The notes below the pieces were generated by a model. That model made no database searches, was not told where the DNA came from, and was given only the letters and a program-made list of their open reading frames with translations. The translations under genes were made by a program, and so were the position numbers. From Methylomonas sp. LL1 (lineage in GTDB: Bacteria; Pseudomonadota; Gammaproteobacteria; Methylococcales; Methylomonadaceae), in NCBI RefSeq assembly GCF_015711015.1, contig NZ_CP064653.1:4154001-4218000 (forward strand): 64,000 nucleotides of DNA, written 5' to 3'. This document shows, in pieces, positions 36,246-44,566 of this stretch; position 1 is the first letter of the stretch; each line of letters begins with the position of its first letter.

Positions 36246-37019
36246 ATGCGTAACATTTGTTTATTTGAAGCGGAAAACCACAGCTTTATCCTGCTCAACG
36301 AAAGTGAACCCGGAGAGGAAGATGGCGTCCGTTCCAACCAGTTTCTGGTGATGCACGGTAAGAATGGCGTACTGCTCGATCCGGGCGGATTTGGCGTCAT
36401 GCCGCGGGTTCTGGCCGAAATGTTACGCTATACCGGACCGGAAAATATCCGCGCCATTATGCTTTCTCACCAGGATCCCGATATCGTTGGCGGACTTTCC
36501 ACCTGGCTGGAGCTCTGCGTTGCCAAGGTGTATGTGTCGAGTATCTGGATGCGCTTTTTGCCCCATTACGGTTTAAAGGACATGAGCCGTTTTGTGGGAG
36601 TCCCGGACCAGGGCCAAGTCTGTGAAATTGCGCCCGACTTTCATCTTAGATTGATACCGGCGCATTTCCTGCATTCCGAGGGACAAATCAACGTCTATGA
36701 TCCGGTTTCTAAAATCTTGTTTAGCGGCGACATTGGCGCCGCCATGCTGCCCTTGGATAACAACGATGCCTTCGTGGACGATTTTGCCAGCCATATCCCT
36801 TATATCCGGGGCTTTCACCAGCGTTACATGGGCTCCAACAAAGCCATCCGTTGCTGGCTGGAAACCATAGCCGAGCTCGATATTGAAATGATTGCGCCTC
36901 AACATGGCCCGATTTATCGGGGGCAGGCGGTTCCGGATTTTCTGAACTGGCTTAAGGATTTGCCTTGCGGCATCGATTTGATGCAAAGCGGAGGACGTTT
37001 TTCCGAGGATTGTGCATGA
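36246..37019 (+). CDS. Oxygen-binding diiron protein-like (metallo-beta-lactamase fold)
   Basis: A 257-residue metallo-beta-lactamase-fold protein without a flavodoxin domain, resembling the ODP branch of the flavodiiron family. The metal site is seen as SHQDPD (variant of HxExDH: His, Asp, Asp, but Ile in the last position), a His in AHFLHSEGQ, Asp in FSGDIG and His in PQHGPI. Such proteins bind oxygen at a diiron centre and serve as sensors. AGGA precedes the start. Its stop overlaps the start of a GGDEF/EAL protein (ATGA), so the two are probably made together and act in one pathway. Confidence 0.82.
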   Translation: MRNICLFEAENHSFILLNESEPGEEDGVRSNQFLVMHGKNGVLLDPGGFGVMPRVLAEMLRYTGPENIRAIMLSHQDPDIVGGLSTWLELCVAKVYVSSIWMRFLPHYGLKDMSRFVGVPDQGQVCEIAPDFHLRLIPAHFLHSEGQINVYDPVSKILFSGDIGAAMLPLDNNDAFVDDFASHIPYIRGFHQRYMGSNKAIRCWLETIAELDIEMIAPQHGPIYRGQAVPDFLNWLKDLPCGIDLMQSGGRFSEDCA

Positions 37020-39205
37020 GCCAGTCCGCAACCAACCATCTGGAAATATTGCGGTTGCAAGTCATTAACCGCCTGGCCGATCTGCTGGAAGGACAGACCC
37101 GCACTCAGTTTTATGCGACCAGCCTTTCCGAACTTATCCTGTCCGTTCACCATGAAATCACAGGTACCTTGAACCAGGCTCTTGGCAGTGGAAATCAGGA
37201 TGTTCTCAACGAAGCGATGCAATATGCCGCTACTACCTGCACACGCCTGGACGATACGCTCAGCCTGTTGTTCAGCGAACGTTCCCGGCAGTGGCAGCAA
37301 GGCGGAGAACACCTGCGTGCGCTGATGAGCGAAATTAATGGCACGATCGCCAGTCTTTCAACCACGCTGATCGAAAAGGACTTGCTGGAGCGGCAAAGCC
37401 GTGTTCTGGAACGCATCATTCTTTCCCACGAACGCGTGGCGCAATGGAAAGAATTCGTGCAGGAAATCCTATTGGATTTCCATGCGATATTTCCTTTCAA
37501 TTTTTTCTTCATCGCCTTCGCCGAGGAACACGGCTTATCGGTATATCTCTACTATATTGGCACTTATTCGGAAGAAGTTCGCCGGCAAGCCAGCGAGATG
37601 TTAAGCCGCCGAATGCTGATCGATTTGGGGCTGCCGGCCAATACGCCATTGGATATTGAAGAATTCATCATTCCCAATGCGGCAACCGTTAGCTCTGTCG
37701 ACGATATTCATCTACTTACCGTATCGGTACCGGAACACGCTCCCAAGTTGGCCGGCTTGCTTGGCGTCGCTTATGCGTCGAATGCAACCTTGTTGCCTCA
37801 AGAACAAAGCGTGATCAGTTCTATCCTGGCGGTGATGGTCATGGTGGTAGGCTCCAGCAAGATCTTGTCGCGAACCTTGGCGGAGCTGGAATATTACTCG
37901 ATGCACGATCCGTTGACCGGTCTGTACAATCGCCGCCATTTCAATGCCATGCTCGAATATGAGGTCGGCCGCTCGGAGCGGCATAATCACTCCTTTTCCT
38001 TGCTGTTGCTCGATCTGGACGACTTTAAGGACGTTAACGACTCTTACGGCCATCCTACCGGTGATCAGGCGCTGGTCGCCGTTGCCGAAGTGTTGCGGGC
38101 GCATTTGCGCAAGGGCGATTTGCCGACCCGTATCGGCGGCGACGAATTTGCGGTTATTCTGGTGGAAACCGACCAGCAAGGCGCCTTGAAAGTGGCCGAT
38201 ACCATGGGCCGAAACCTTAGAGAATTGACCTTGAATTCGGAAAACGGCAAGTCCTTTCATCTTACCGTATCGATTGGGGTCATTACCTATCCGCAGGACG
38301 GAGAAAGCATCAGCGACCTGTTAACGGGCGTCGATGTGGCGATGTACCGCGCCAAGGAGCTTGGCAAGGATGGTTTTTCCACCATCGATACGCTCAAGGA
38401 TAGAATTCAGATCAACCGCAACACCCGCGATCAGGCGGAACATTTAAGAGTAGCCTTGCAGGAGCAACGTATCGTTCCCTACTTTCAGTCGATTATCGAC
38501 TGTAAAAGCGGCGATGTTTTTGCTTTTGAAACCGTCGCCCGTCTGAAGGAACTGGATGGGCAGACCATTTCCGCGGCCACGTTTATCGAAACCATCGAAA
38601 AATACGGCTTGAGCCGCGACCTCGATCAGGCCATCATCAACAAAGCCTTCGCCACTAAACGCGAGAACATGCTGAATGCCGATAACCCGGAAGTAAAATT
38701 GTTTATCAATTTGTCCGCTCAGGAAATACAAGGCCGAGGCATACTGGGCTATGCCGAAGAACTATGCAATAAACTGGCTATTCCAGCGCATTGTATCGTT
38801 TTCGAAATTCTCGAACGCGACGCGATCAGCGACATGACCAATATGCGCCGCTTCCTGACCAATCTGCGTAGAAAAGGCTTTGCTTTCGCGCTGGACGATT
38901 TCGGCAGCGGTTACAATTCCTTTCATTACCTGCGCGAACTGCGTTTCGAATACGTCAAGATCGACGGGGCTTTCGTGCGCAACATCCTGAACTCCAGCGT
39001 CGATTATGCGTTGGTGCGGAATTTGTCCAATTTGTGTCAGGACATCGGCATCCGTACCGTAGCCGAATTCGTCGAAAACCAAGAAATTTTCGACGCCTTA
39101 TGCGACATGGGCATCGACTATGCGCAGGGCTATCATATCGGCATGCCATTACCCGAAATGTGCTATGCAACAGCGAAAAACTTGGCTGTTCGTTCCAAGC
39201 GTTAA
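37016..39205 (+). CDS. GGDEF/EAL cyclic-di-GMP protein with N-terminal sensor
   Basis: A 729-residue cytoplasmic protein. Residues 1-290 are a helical, GAF-like sensor region without membrane segments. The GGDEF domain (about 300-450) has an intact GGDEF motif near residue 373 and an RxxD inhibitory site (RKGD) five residues before it, so it should make c-di-GMP. The EAL domain (about 475-725) has ETV instead of EAL near residue 505 but keeps Glu, the DDFGSGY motif, the Lys in VKIDGAF and the Glu in AEFVEN, so hydrolysis is possible. The ATG at 37016 overlaps the upstream diiron protein stop. Confidence 0.92.
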   Translation: MSQSATNHLEILRLQVINRLADLLEGQTRTQFYATSLSELILSVHHEITGTLNQALGSGNQDVLNEAMQYAATTCTRLDDTLSLLFSERSRQWQQGGEHLRALMSEINGTIASLSTTLIEKDLLERQSRVLERIILSHERVAQWKEFVQEILLDFHAIFPFNFFFIAFAEEHGLSVYLYYIGTYSEEVRRQASEMLSRRMLIDLGLPANTPLDIEEFIIPNAATVSSVDDIHLLTVSVPEHAPKLAGLLGVAYASNATLLPQEQSVISSILAVMVMVVGSSKILSRTLAELEYYSMHDPLTGLYNRRHFNAMLEYEVGRSERHNHSFSLLLLDLDDFKDVNDSYGHPTGDQALVAVAEVLRAHLRKGDLPTRIGGDEFAVILVETDQQGALKVADTMGRNLRELTLNSENGKSFHLTVSIGVITYPQDGESISDLLTGVDVAMYRAKELGKDGFSTIDTLKDRIQINRNTRDQAEHLRVALQEQRIVPYFQSIIDCKSGDVFAFETVARLKELDGQTISAATFIETIEKYGLSRDLDQAIINKAFATKRENMLNADNPEVKLFINLSAQEIQGRGILGYAEELCNKLAIPAHCIVFEILERDAISDMTNMRRFLTNLRRKGFAFALDDFGSGYNSFHYLRELRFEYVKIDGAFVRNILNSSVDYALVRNLSNLCQDIGIRTVAEFVENQEIFDALCDMGIDYAQGYHIGMPLPEMCYATAKNLAVRSKR

Positions 39206-39226
39206 TCGGTTAAAGAGTGCTGCTTC

Positions 39227-41443
39227 CTAATACAAATCCGCCGGATCCACATCTAGCGACCAGCGGATATTCCGGGCCTGTTTCAGTTTGACTAGCTTGG
39301 GTAGCAGGCTGTCTAGCAAATGATGCAGTTCTTTACGCTGCGGGCTTTGCAGTAATAATTGAAATCTAAATTGGCCGGCGCGGCGCGCCATTGGAGCGGA
39401 AACAGGACCCAACACCTGGATGCGGTCGTGGTTGAGTTTCTGAATCAGCAGGCAGACAGCTTGCAGAAACTCCTGCGGTGCCTGGGCATCGGTGGCATGC
39501 ACCCGAAACAGGGCCTGATGGCTATAAGGCGGCAAGCCGGCTTGTTTGCGCTCGTGTAGCGCAATATCGGCAAAAGCCTGATAACCTTTTTCTATCAGCG
39601 TGGTCAGCATCGGGTGTTGCGGTTGGCGGGTTTGTAATACCACGCGGCCGCGTTTGTCGGCTCGTCCGGCGCGGCCGGCTACTTGCACGATCATTTGCGC
39701 CAGCTTTTCGGCGGCGTGGAAATCCACACTGAACAAGCCGCTGTCGATATCCAGTATCGCAACCAGCGTCACATCGGGAAAATGGTGGCCCTTGGCCAGC
39801 ATTTGCGTACCCAGAATGATGTCGGCCTGGCCGCTGTTGATCTGCTCCAGATAAGTTTCCAAGGAACCCTTGCGTTGGGTGGTATCCCGATCCAAGCGGA
39901 TAATGTGTTGGCCCGGAAACAACTCGGTCAAGGTTTGTTCGATACGCTCGGTGCCTAAGCCCAACGGTTGCAATTCGCCGGTTTTGCAAGCCGGACAGTG
40001 TTTGGGCAAGGCTTGTTCGCTGCCGCAATGGTGACAGCGCAGACGGCGCTCGCCGGCATGAATCACCATGTTGGCATCGCAGCGGCCGCAACGCGAAACC
40101 CAGCCGCAGCCGTGGCAAATTTGCACCGGGGCAAAGCCGCGCCGATTCAAAAACAGCAACACCTGATGGCCTTGGGCCAGGGTAGTTTGGATCAACCTAA
40201 CCAAGGGCTCCGACAAACCGGACTGCAGCGGTTTGTTACGAATATCCAAAATTTGGAACAACGGTTCGACCGCATTGCCGGCCCTAGCCGAAAGCGGTAA
40301 TAATTGATAGCGGCGGCGGGCGACATTGAACAGGCTTTCCAGCGAGGGTGTGGCCGAGCCCAGCAGCACCGGAATATTCAACATTTTGGCGCGGGCAATC
40401 GCCACGTCGCGGGCCGAGAAACGAAAGCCTTCCTGTTGCTTGAACGAGGTGTCGTGCTCCTCGTCGAGAATGATCAAGCCGGGCTGTTGCAAGGGCGTAA
40501 ACAAGGCCGAACGGGTGCCAAGCATGATGGCGGCGTTGCCCTGTTGCATATTCAGCCAGGCGCTCAGGCGCTGGTTGTCATTTAGTTTGGAATGAAAGCA
40601 GACGATAGCCACGCTGAAACGTTGGCGAAAGTGTTGCTCCAGTTGCGGGGTCAGGGTGATTTCCGGCAGCAATACCAGCACCTGCAGCCCGCGGCGCAGG
40701 GCTTCGGCGATGATCTGCATATACACTTCGGTTTTGCCGCTACCGGTTACGCCTTGCAGCAAGGACACCGAAAATCGGCCCAAGCCGGACACGACCGAAT
40801 CTATCGCATACTGTTGCTCCGTATTGGCGAGCAGTGCCGCGCGGATACCGGTTGCATCGGCTGGTGTGTTCCGCCGAGTTTGTTCCCGCAACCAGCCTTT
40901 TTCCAGCAAAGCCTTCAGCGCGGCCTTATGTTCGGACAGCTCGCATAGGGGAATCGGATCGGGCCGGTTGTGAAACAGCTCCAGCAAGGCCTGTTGTTTT
41001 GGCGCGCGCTTGAGCTGTTCCAGTCCTGTTTGACGTCCTTGAATGGTCAGGGTATAGCACATTTCACGTTGCAATACGGCCGGCTTGCCTTGCCGTAACG
41101 CAACCGGAAATGCGGTGGCGATGACTTCACCCAACGGATGGTGGTAATAGCGGCTGGCCCATTGCAGCAATCGCAAATCCCCGGCCGACAGCAGCGGCTC
41201 GGAATCCAGAATTCGCTCGGCCCGTTTCAATCGCTTAGGGTCGACACTGCTGGCGCCGGTGTCGGCAATCCCCATAACAATCCCGGTTTTGGTGCTTTTG
41301 CCGAACGGTACCGTAACGCGCATGCCCGGTTTAATGGTCTGCGGGTCATGCTGCTCGGGAGGCCAATAATCGAACAAGCGATCTAATGGCACGGGGATGG
41401 CAATTTGCAGAATCTGCTTCGATGAGTCATTGCAGTTAGCCAT
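39227..41443 (-). CDS. priA: Primosomal protein N' (replication restart helicase PriA)
   Basis: DNA helicase that reloads the replisome at stalled forks. The 738-residue protein has an N-terminal DNA-binding domain (VPLDRLFDY), Walker A GVTGSGKTE (about residue 235), a DEEHD box, and the zinc-binding run of four CxxC pairs (CHGCGWVSRCGRC, CHHCG, CPAC). The helicase C part includes ILGTQMLAKGHHFPDVTLV and QVAGRAGR. It is convergent with the c-di-GMP gene. The upstream region carries three DnaA-box-like sequences within 35 bases. Confidence 0.97.
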   Translation of the reverse strand: MANCNDSSKQILQIAIPVPLDRLFDYWPPEQHDPQTIKPGMRVTVPFGKSTKTGIVMGIADTGASSVDPKRLKRAERILDSEPLLSAGDLRLLQWASRYYHHPLGEVIATAFPVALRQGKPAVLQREMCYTLTIQGRQTGLEQLKRAPKQQALLELFHNRPDPIPLCELSEHKAALKALLEKGWLREQTRRNTPADATGIRAALLANTEQQYAIDSVVSGLGRFSVSLLQGVTGSGKTEVYMQIIAEALRRGLQVLVLLPEITLTPQLEQHFRQRFSVAIVCFHSKLNDNQRLSAWLNMQQGNAAIMLGTRSALFTPLQQPGLIILDEEHDTSFKQQEGFRFSARDVAIARAKMLNIPVLLGSATPSLESLFNVARRRYQLLPLSARAGNAVEPLFQILDIRNKPLQSGLSEPLVRLIQTTLAQGHQVLLFLNRRGFAPVQICHGCGWVSRCGRCDANMVIHAGERRLRCHHCGSEQALPKHCPACKTGELQPLGLGTERIEQTLTELFPGQHIIRLDRDTTQRKGSLETYLEQINSGQADIILGTQMLAKGHHFPDVTLVAILDIDSGLFSVDFHAAEKLAQMIVQVAGRAGRADKRGRVVLQTRQPQHPMLTTLIEKGYQAFADIALHERKQAGLPPYSHQALFRVHATDAQAPQEFLQAVCLLIQKLNHDRIQVLGPVSAPMARRAGQFRFQLLLQSPQRKELHHLLDSLLPKLVKLKQARNIRWSLDVDPADLY

Positions 41444-41504
41444 ATATGGTGATGTTTTGTCGATGTTACGGTCCTAAGTGATTACGGTCGTTGAGGAATC
41501 CGAG

Positions 41505-41539
41505 TTACCCACAAAACCTGTGGATAACTTTGTGGATTA
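41505..41539. promoter_or_regulatory. Cluster of DnaA-box-like sequences upstream of priA
   Basis: TTACCCACA (41505-41513, + strand), TGTGGATAA (41519-41527, perfect TTATCCACA on the - strand) and TGTGGATTA (41531-41539) lie in 35 bases, about 60 bases before priA. A further TGTGCATAA (41708-41716, reading TTATGCACA) fits TTATNCACA, and TGTGCATAT (41636-41644) is one base off. They may bind DnaA and control priA. An origin is not supported by gene context. Confidence 0.5.
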
Positions 41540-41770
41540 AGTTAGGGTAAGTGCGCTTAGTGCCGGTTTTTATTACGGATTTGTTAAATTGGATAGATTT
41601 GAGTCAGGTATATTTTTTTATAAAAATCAATGGCTTGTGCATATAATTAGACTCTGTTGGATACTGGTCCGTAGGACGCGCATTTATGATTGTCTAACTC
41701 CATGTTTTGTGCATAACTCTTGCTGTAACACGTCGACTCGATACCTTTGTCGCGGTCAATCATGGCAATT
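41540..41770. other. AT-rich stretch between DnaA-like boxes and dsbB
   Basis: No gene is seen. The segment around 41560-41660 is AT-rich, and two more weak DnaA-like boxes lie within it. No clear terminator for dsbB was found. Confidence 0.4.
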
Positions 41771-42277
41771 TTAATCGCGGTTTTCGGCCAGAGGTTTAAG
41801 CCAAAACGGCGCCAGACTAAAGCCTGCTAATAATAAAAAAGCGATCAGAGTCCAGGCCGGAATTGCCAGGCCCAGGAAAACTCCATCGATCTGCGCGCAT
41901 TCCCCGGTGCCGCTCAGCATCAGTTTGATGGTGTCGGCCAACGGAAAATGCTGAAACACATATTCCAGGCCGGGGCTGCATTCCGGTACTTGATCGGGCG
42001 GCAAATGCTGTAACCAGACATGGCGGGTGGAAATCCCGGCACCTATCAGGGCCGAGACAGTAGCGGCCACGGCATAAATTTTATGGCCCCGGTTATGAAT
42101 TGCCGCGATCAGAAATACCAAGCCGGTGGCCAGAATCGCCAAGCGCTGGGAGATGCACAACGGGCAAGGTTCCAGTTCCATCTCAAATTGCATATACGCG
42201 CCTATTGCCAGTAACAGACAGCAACCGGCAAAGCCGACCAAAAACCAAATACGCGGACTCAATATCATTAAATTCAT
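41771..42277 (-). CDS. dsbB: Disulfide bond formation protein DsbB
   Basis: Inner-membrane quinone reductase that reoxidises DsbA. The 168-residue protein has four hydrophobic segments, the first periplasmic pair in EPCPLC (about residues 37-40) and a second Cys pair in the long loop (PECSPG, then GTGECAQID). This is the complete set of redox cysteines. No dsbA is near. A palindromic repeat lies about 170 bases upstream, in the gap shared with the divergent antiporter gene. Confidence 0.94.
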   Translation of the reverse strand: MNLMILSPRIWFLVGFAGCCLLLAIGAYMQFEMELEPCPLCISQRLAILATGLVFLIAAIHNRGHKIYAVAATVSALIGAGISTRHVWLQHLPPDQVPECSPGLEYVFQHFPLADTIKLMLSGTGECAQIDGVFLGLAIPAWTLIAFLLLAGFSLAPFWLKPLAENRD

Positions 42278-42445
42278 CTTCAGTATCGTTAGTAAAAGCT
42301 TGAGGATTCCAAAATCAGCAAAATATTGCCATTGGGGTAGTATGGTAACAATTTAACCAAGGGCATATAAAATGTGCCGTAAGTCTTTCCGGTCGTTTAT
42401 TAAACAACTCAGGTGATTTATGACAATAACTATACCCAATCCAAG

Positions 42446-42540
42446 CAATTTGCCGTTGACTGAGCGGAGTCGAAGTCACCCATTCGCTTCGACTACTTTG
42501 GCTTTGCTCAGCACAAGTCCGCTCAGTGAACGACAATTTG
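42446..42540. repeat. MITE-like palindromic repeat
   Basis: Two 23-base arms (42446-42468 and 42518-42540) are inverted copies differing at about five positions; both end in ACTGAGCGGA. An inner hairpin AGTCGAAG/CTTCGACT (42468-42475, 42487-42494) is nested within. Weaker pairing (TACCCAAT/ATGGGTA) may extend the arms outward to about 42431-42556. The TGAGCGGAGTCGAAG type is common as a dispersed repeat in bacterial genomes. It lies before the antiporter gene. Confidence 0.65.
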
Positions 42541-42607
42541 GTATCGATAATGGGTACAAATTTTGTCAAAAATCACCTCATGAATGCCATTACCCGGATA
42601 ACTATCC

Positions 42608-43828
42608 ATGCCACCCATCGAATTAGTCAGCTTGGCGGGTGCCATCCTGCTGTTGATCAGCATATTTTCCAGCAAATTGGCCACTAAAGTCGGCATACCC
42701 TCGTTGTTGTTTTTTCTGTTGACCGGCTGGATGATAGGCGAATTCGGCGGACCTGAACTCCGCAGCCCGGAAATCGCGAAATTTATCGGCGATTTCGCGC
42801 TGATTTTTATTTTGTTTACCGGCGGATTGGATTCGCATTGGCCCAATATCCGTCCGGTTTTGTGGCAGGGATTATGCCTTTCCACTTTCGGCGTTTTCAT
42901 CACCATGTTGCTGTTAGGCAGTTTTGCCTGGTTTGTGCTGGGTTCGTTTAGTAGCTTTTCGTTGGGCGTGCATGGTATCACTTTTACCCAAGGCCTACTG
43001 TTGGCGGCGATTGTATCCTCCACCGACGCCGCCGCCGTGTTTTCGGTTTTGCGTTCCAGCCAAATCGTCTTGAAAGGCAATTTGCAACCACTGCTGGAGC
43101 TGGAGTCGAGTAGTAACGACCCGATGGCGGTGTTGTTGACGGTTACTTTACTCAATTATTCGACAGGAGCCGATGCTTCGTTTCTGCAAGGCGGCATGTT
43201 CCTGGTGCTACAGTTGGTGTTGGGTGTCGGCATTGGTTATGGCGCGGGGCGTTTCATGGTCTGGTTGCTGAATCGCCTGGGTTTGAATTCTCCCGGTCTT
43301 TACGCCATTGCTTCCATAGCATTGGTATTGCTGACTTATAGCGTAACCACCTTGTCGCACGGCAATGGATTTTTAGCGGTTTATGTCGCCGGTATCGTCG
43401 CTGGAAACCGGGAAGTTGTTCATCAGAATTATATTTGCGCTTTTCACGACAGCTTCGCCTGGCTGATGCAAATTATCATGTTTCTAACCTTGGGCATGCT
43501 ATCGGTGCCTTATCGGGCCGAGTTGTCGTCGCTGGCCAGCGTCGCGGTCGTGATCAGTCTGTTCCTGATGTTTGTCGCGCGTCCCGTCAGCGTATTTATC
43601 AGCCTGTTCTGGGCCAGGCTAGGTTTTAAGGAAAAGCTGCTGGTATCCTGGGTGGGTCTGCGCGGGTCGGTACCGATCGTGCTGGCTACTTTTCCGTTGG
43701 CGGCCGGTATCAAGGAAGGTGGCGAAATTTTTGTGTTGATCAGTTTCATTGTGGTGATGTCGGTGTTGATTCAGGGTTTTTCATTGGCGGCCTTCGCGCG
43801 TTGGTTGGGTCTGGCGCGGAAAAAATAG
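42608..43828 (+). CDS. CPA-type sodium or potassium/proton antiporter
   Basis: A 406-residue integral membrane protein with about 12 hydrophobic segments. It resembles the NhaP2/CvrA group: an early FLLTGWMIGEFGGPEL, then FILFTGGLD, the IVSSTDAAAVFSVL segment and ELESSSNDPMAVLL, which holds the ND pair of the ion site. NhaP2 proteins usually have an added C-terminal RCK/TrkA_C region of about 170 residues; here the protein stops after the membrane domain. The next genes on the other strand encode RCK proteins. The transported ion is not determined. Confidence 0.88.
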   Translation: MPPIELVSLAGAILLLISIFSSKLATKVGIPSLLFFLLTGWMIGEFGGPELRSPEIAKFIGDFALIFILFTGGLDSHWPNIRPVLWQGLCLSTFGVFITMLLLGSFAWFVLGSFSSFSLGVHGITFTQGLLLAAIVSSTDAAAVFSVLRSSQIVLKGNLQPLLELESSSNDPMAVLLTVTLLNYSTGADASFLQGGMFLVLQLVLGVGIGYGAGRFMVWLLNRLGLNSPGLYAIASIALVLLTYSVTTLSHGNGFLAVYVAGIVAGNREVVHQNYICAFHDSFAWLMQIIMFLTLGMLSVPYRAELSSLASVAVVISLFLMFVARPVSVFISLFWARLGFKEKLLVSWVGLRGSVPIVLATFPLAAGIKEGGEIFVLISFIVVMSVLIQGFSLAAFARWLGLARKK

Positions 43829-43861
43829 GGATCGTCAGGGGAGAGGTGTGCCGCGCGCGAG

Positions 43862-44566
43862 TTAAATCTTACAAAATTGATTCTCCACGTCTTTTTTGAA
43901 GGCCCTAATTTCCCGAGATGGGCCTAAAATCACCAGAATATCGCCGACGCTCAGCCGGCGATCGATTTCTTCGACCACGAAATGCAATTCATCGCTGAGA
44001 TGTTTATTGACGATGCCGATCAGAATCAGGTTGTATTGCGCACTTAATTCCAATTGACTGACATGGGTGTTCTCCAGATAGCTGTTTTCCGGAATCGCAA
44101 CCTCGGCCAGATGTAGGTCGTGCCGGCCGAACACGGTATGATCAAAAATATCGTTGATGTCCGGCCTTTTCAGCATGTCGTGTATCTTGCGGCCACAGAT
44201 TTCGTAAGGGTCGATGATCTTGTTGGCGCCGGCCGCCAACAGCTTTTCGGCCGATTCCGGGCTGTCGACGATGGCGATGATATTCAGTTTTTTGTCCAGA
44301 GCCCGCGCCGACAGGGTCAGAAACACGTTTTCGGAGTCGGTATCGAAAAAGCAGAACAGCGTATCGACATGGGCGCCGATGCCGACCTGCCTTAAATCGT
44401 CGTCGCTGCGGAAATCGATATTGGCGGTCTCGAAACCGTTCTCGCGCGCCAGAGCGGCCTTGGCCGGATCGTGATCGATCACGGTGATTTGATAGAGCGC
44501 TTTATCCAGCCGGCTGATAGCCTCGAACGACAGCCGGTTGTAACCGAATACGGCAATATTTTTCAT
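43862..44566 (-). CDS. RCK/TrkA-type regulator with degenerate nucleotide motif
   Basis: A 234-residue soluble protein with TrkA-N-like (about 1-120) and TrkA-C-like (about 150-230) halves. The N-terminal dinucleotide-binding glycine motif reads FGYNRLSFEA, where the neighbouring channel has CGFGRVGQEI; two of the three glycines are lost. The acidic VIDHD strand end is retained. The protein may therefore bind another ligand or act as a structural partner. It overlaps the channel gene by four bases (ATGA), so the two are probably translated together and form one complex. Confidence 0.85.
   Translation of the reverse strand: MKNIAVFGYNRLSFEAISRLDKALYQITVIDHDPAKAALARENGFETANIDFRSDDDLRQVGIGAHVDTLFCFFDTDSENVFLTLSARALDKKLNIIAIVDSPESAEKLLAAGANKIIDPYEICGRKIHDMLKRPDINDIFDHTVFGRHDLHLAEVAIPENSYLENTHVSQLELSAQYNLILIGIVNKHLSDELHFVVEEIDRRLSVGDILVILGPSREIRAFKKDVENQFCKI

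Noticed and set aside
41505..41716. Chromosomal replication origin
   Set aside because: DnaA-like boxes and AT-rich DNA are present, but dnaA, dnaN, gidA or par genes are absent. Flanking essential genes point towards the site rather than away from it.
42420..42626. Small gene starting at 42420
   Set aside because: Most of its length is the palindromic repeat and the reading frame shows no family similarity, although the ribosome site is good.
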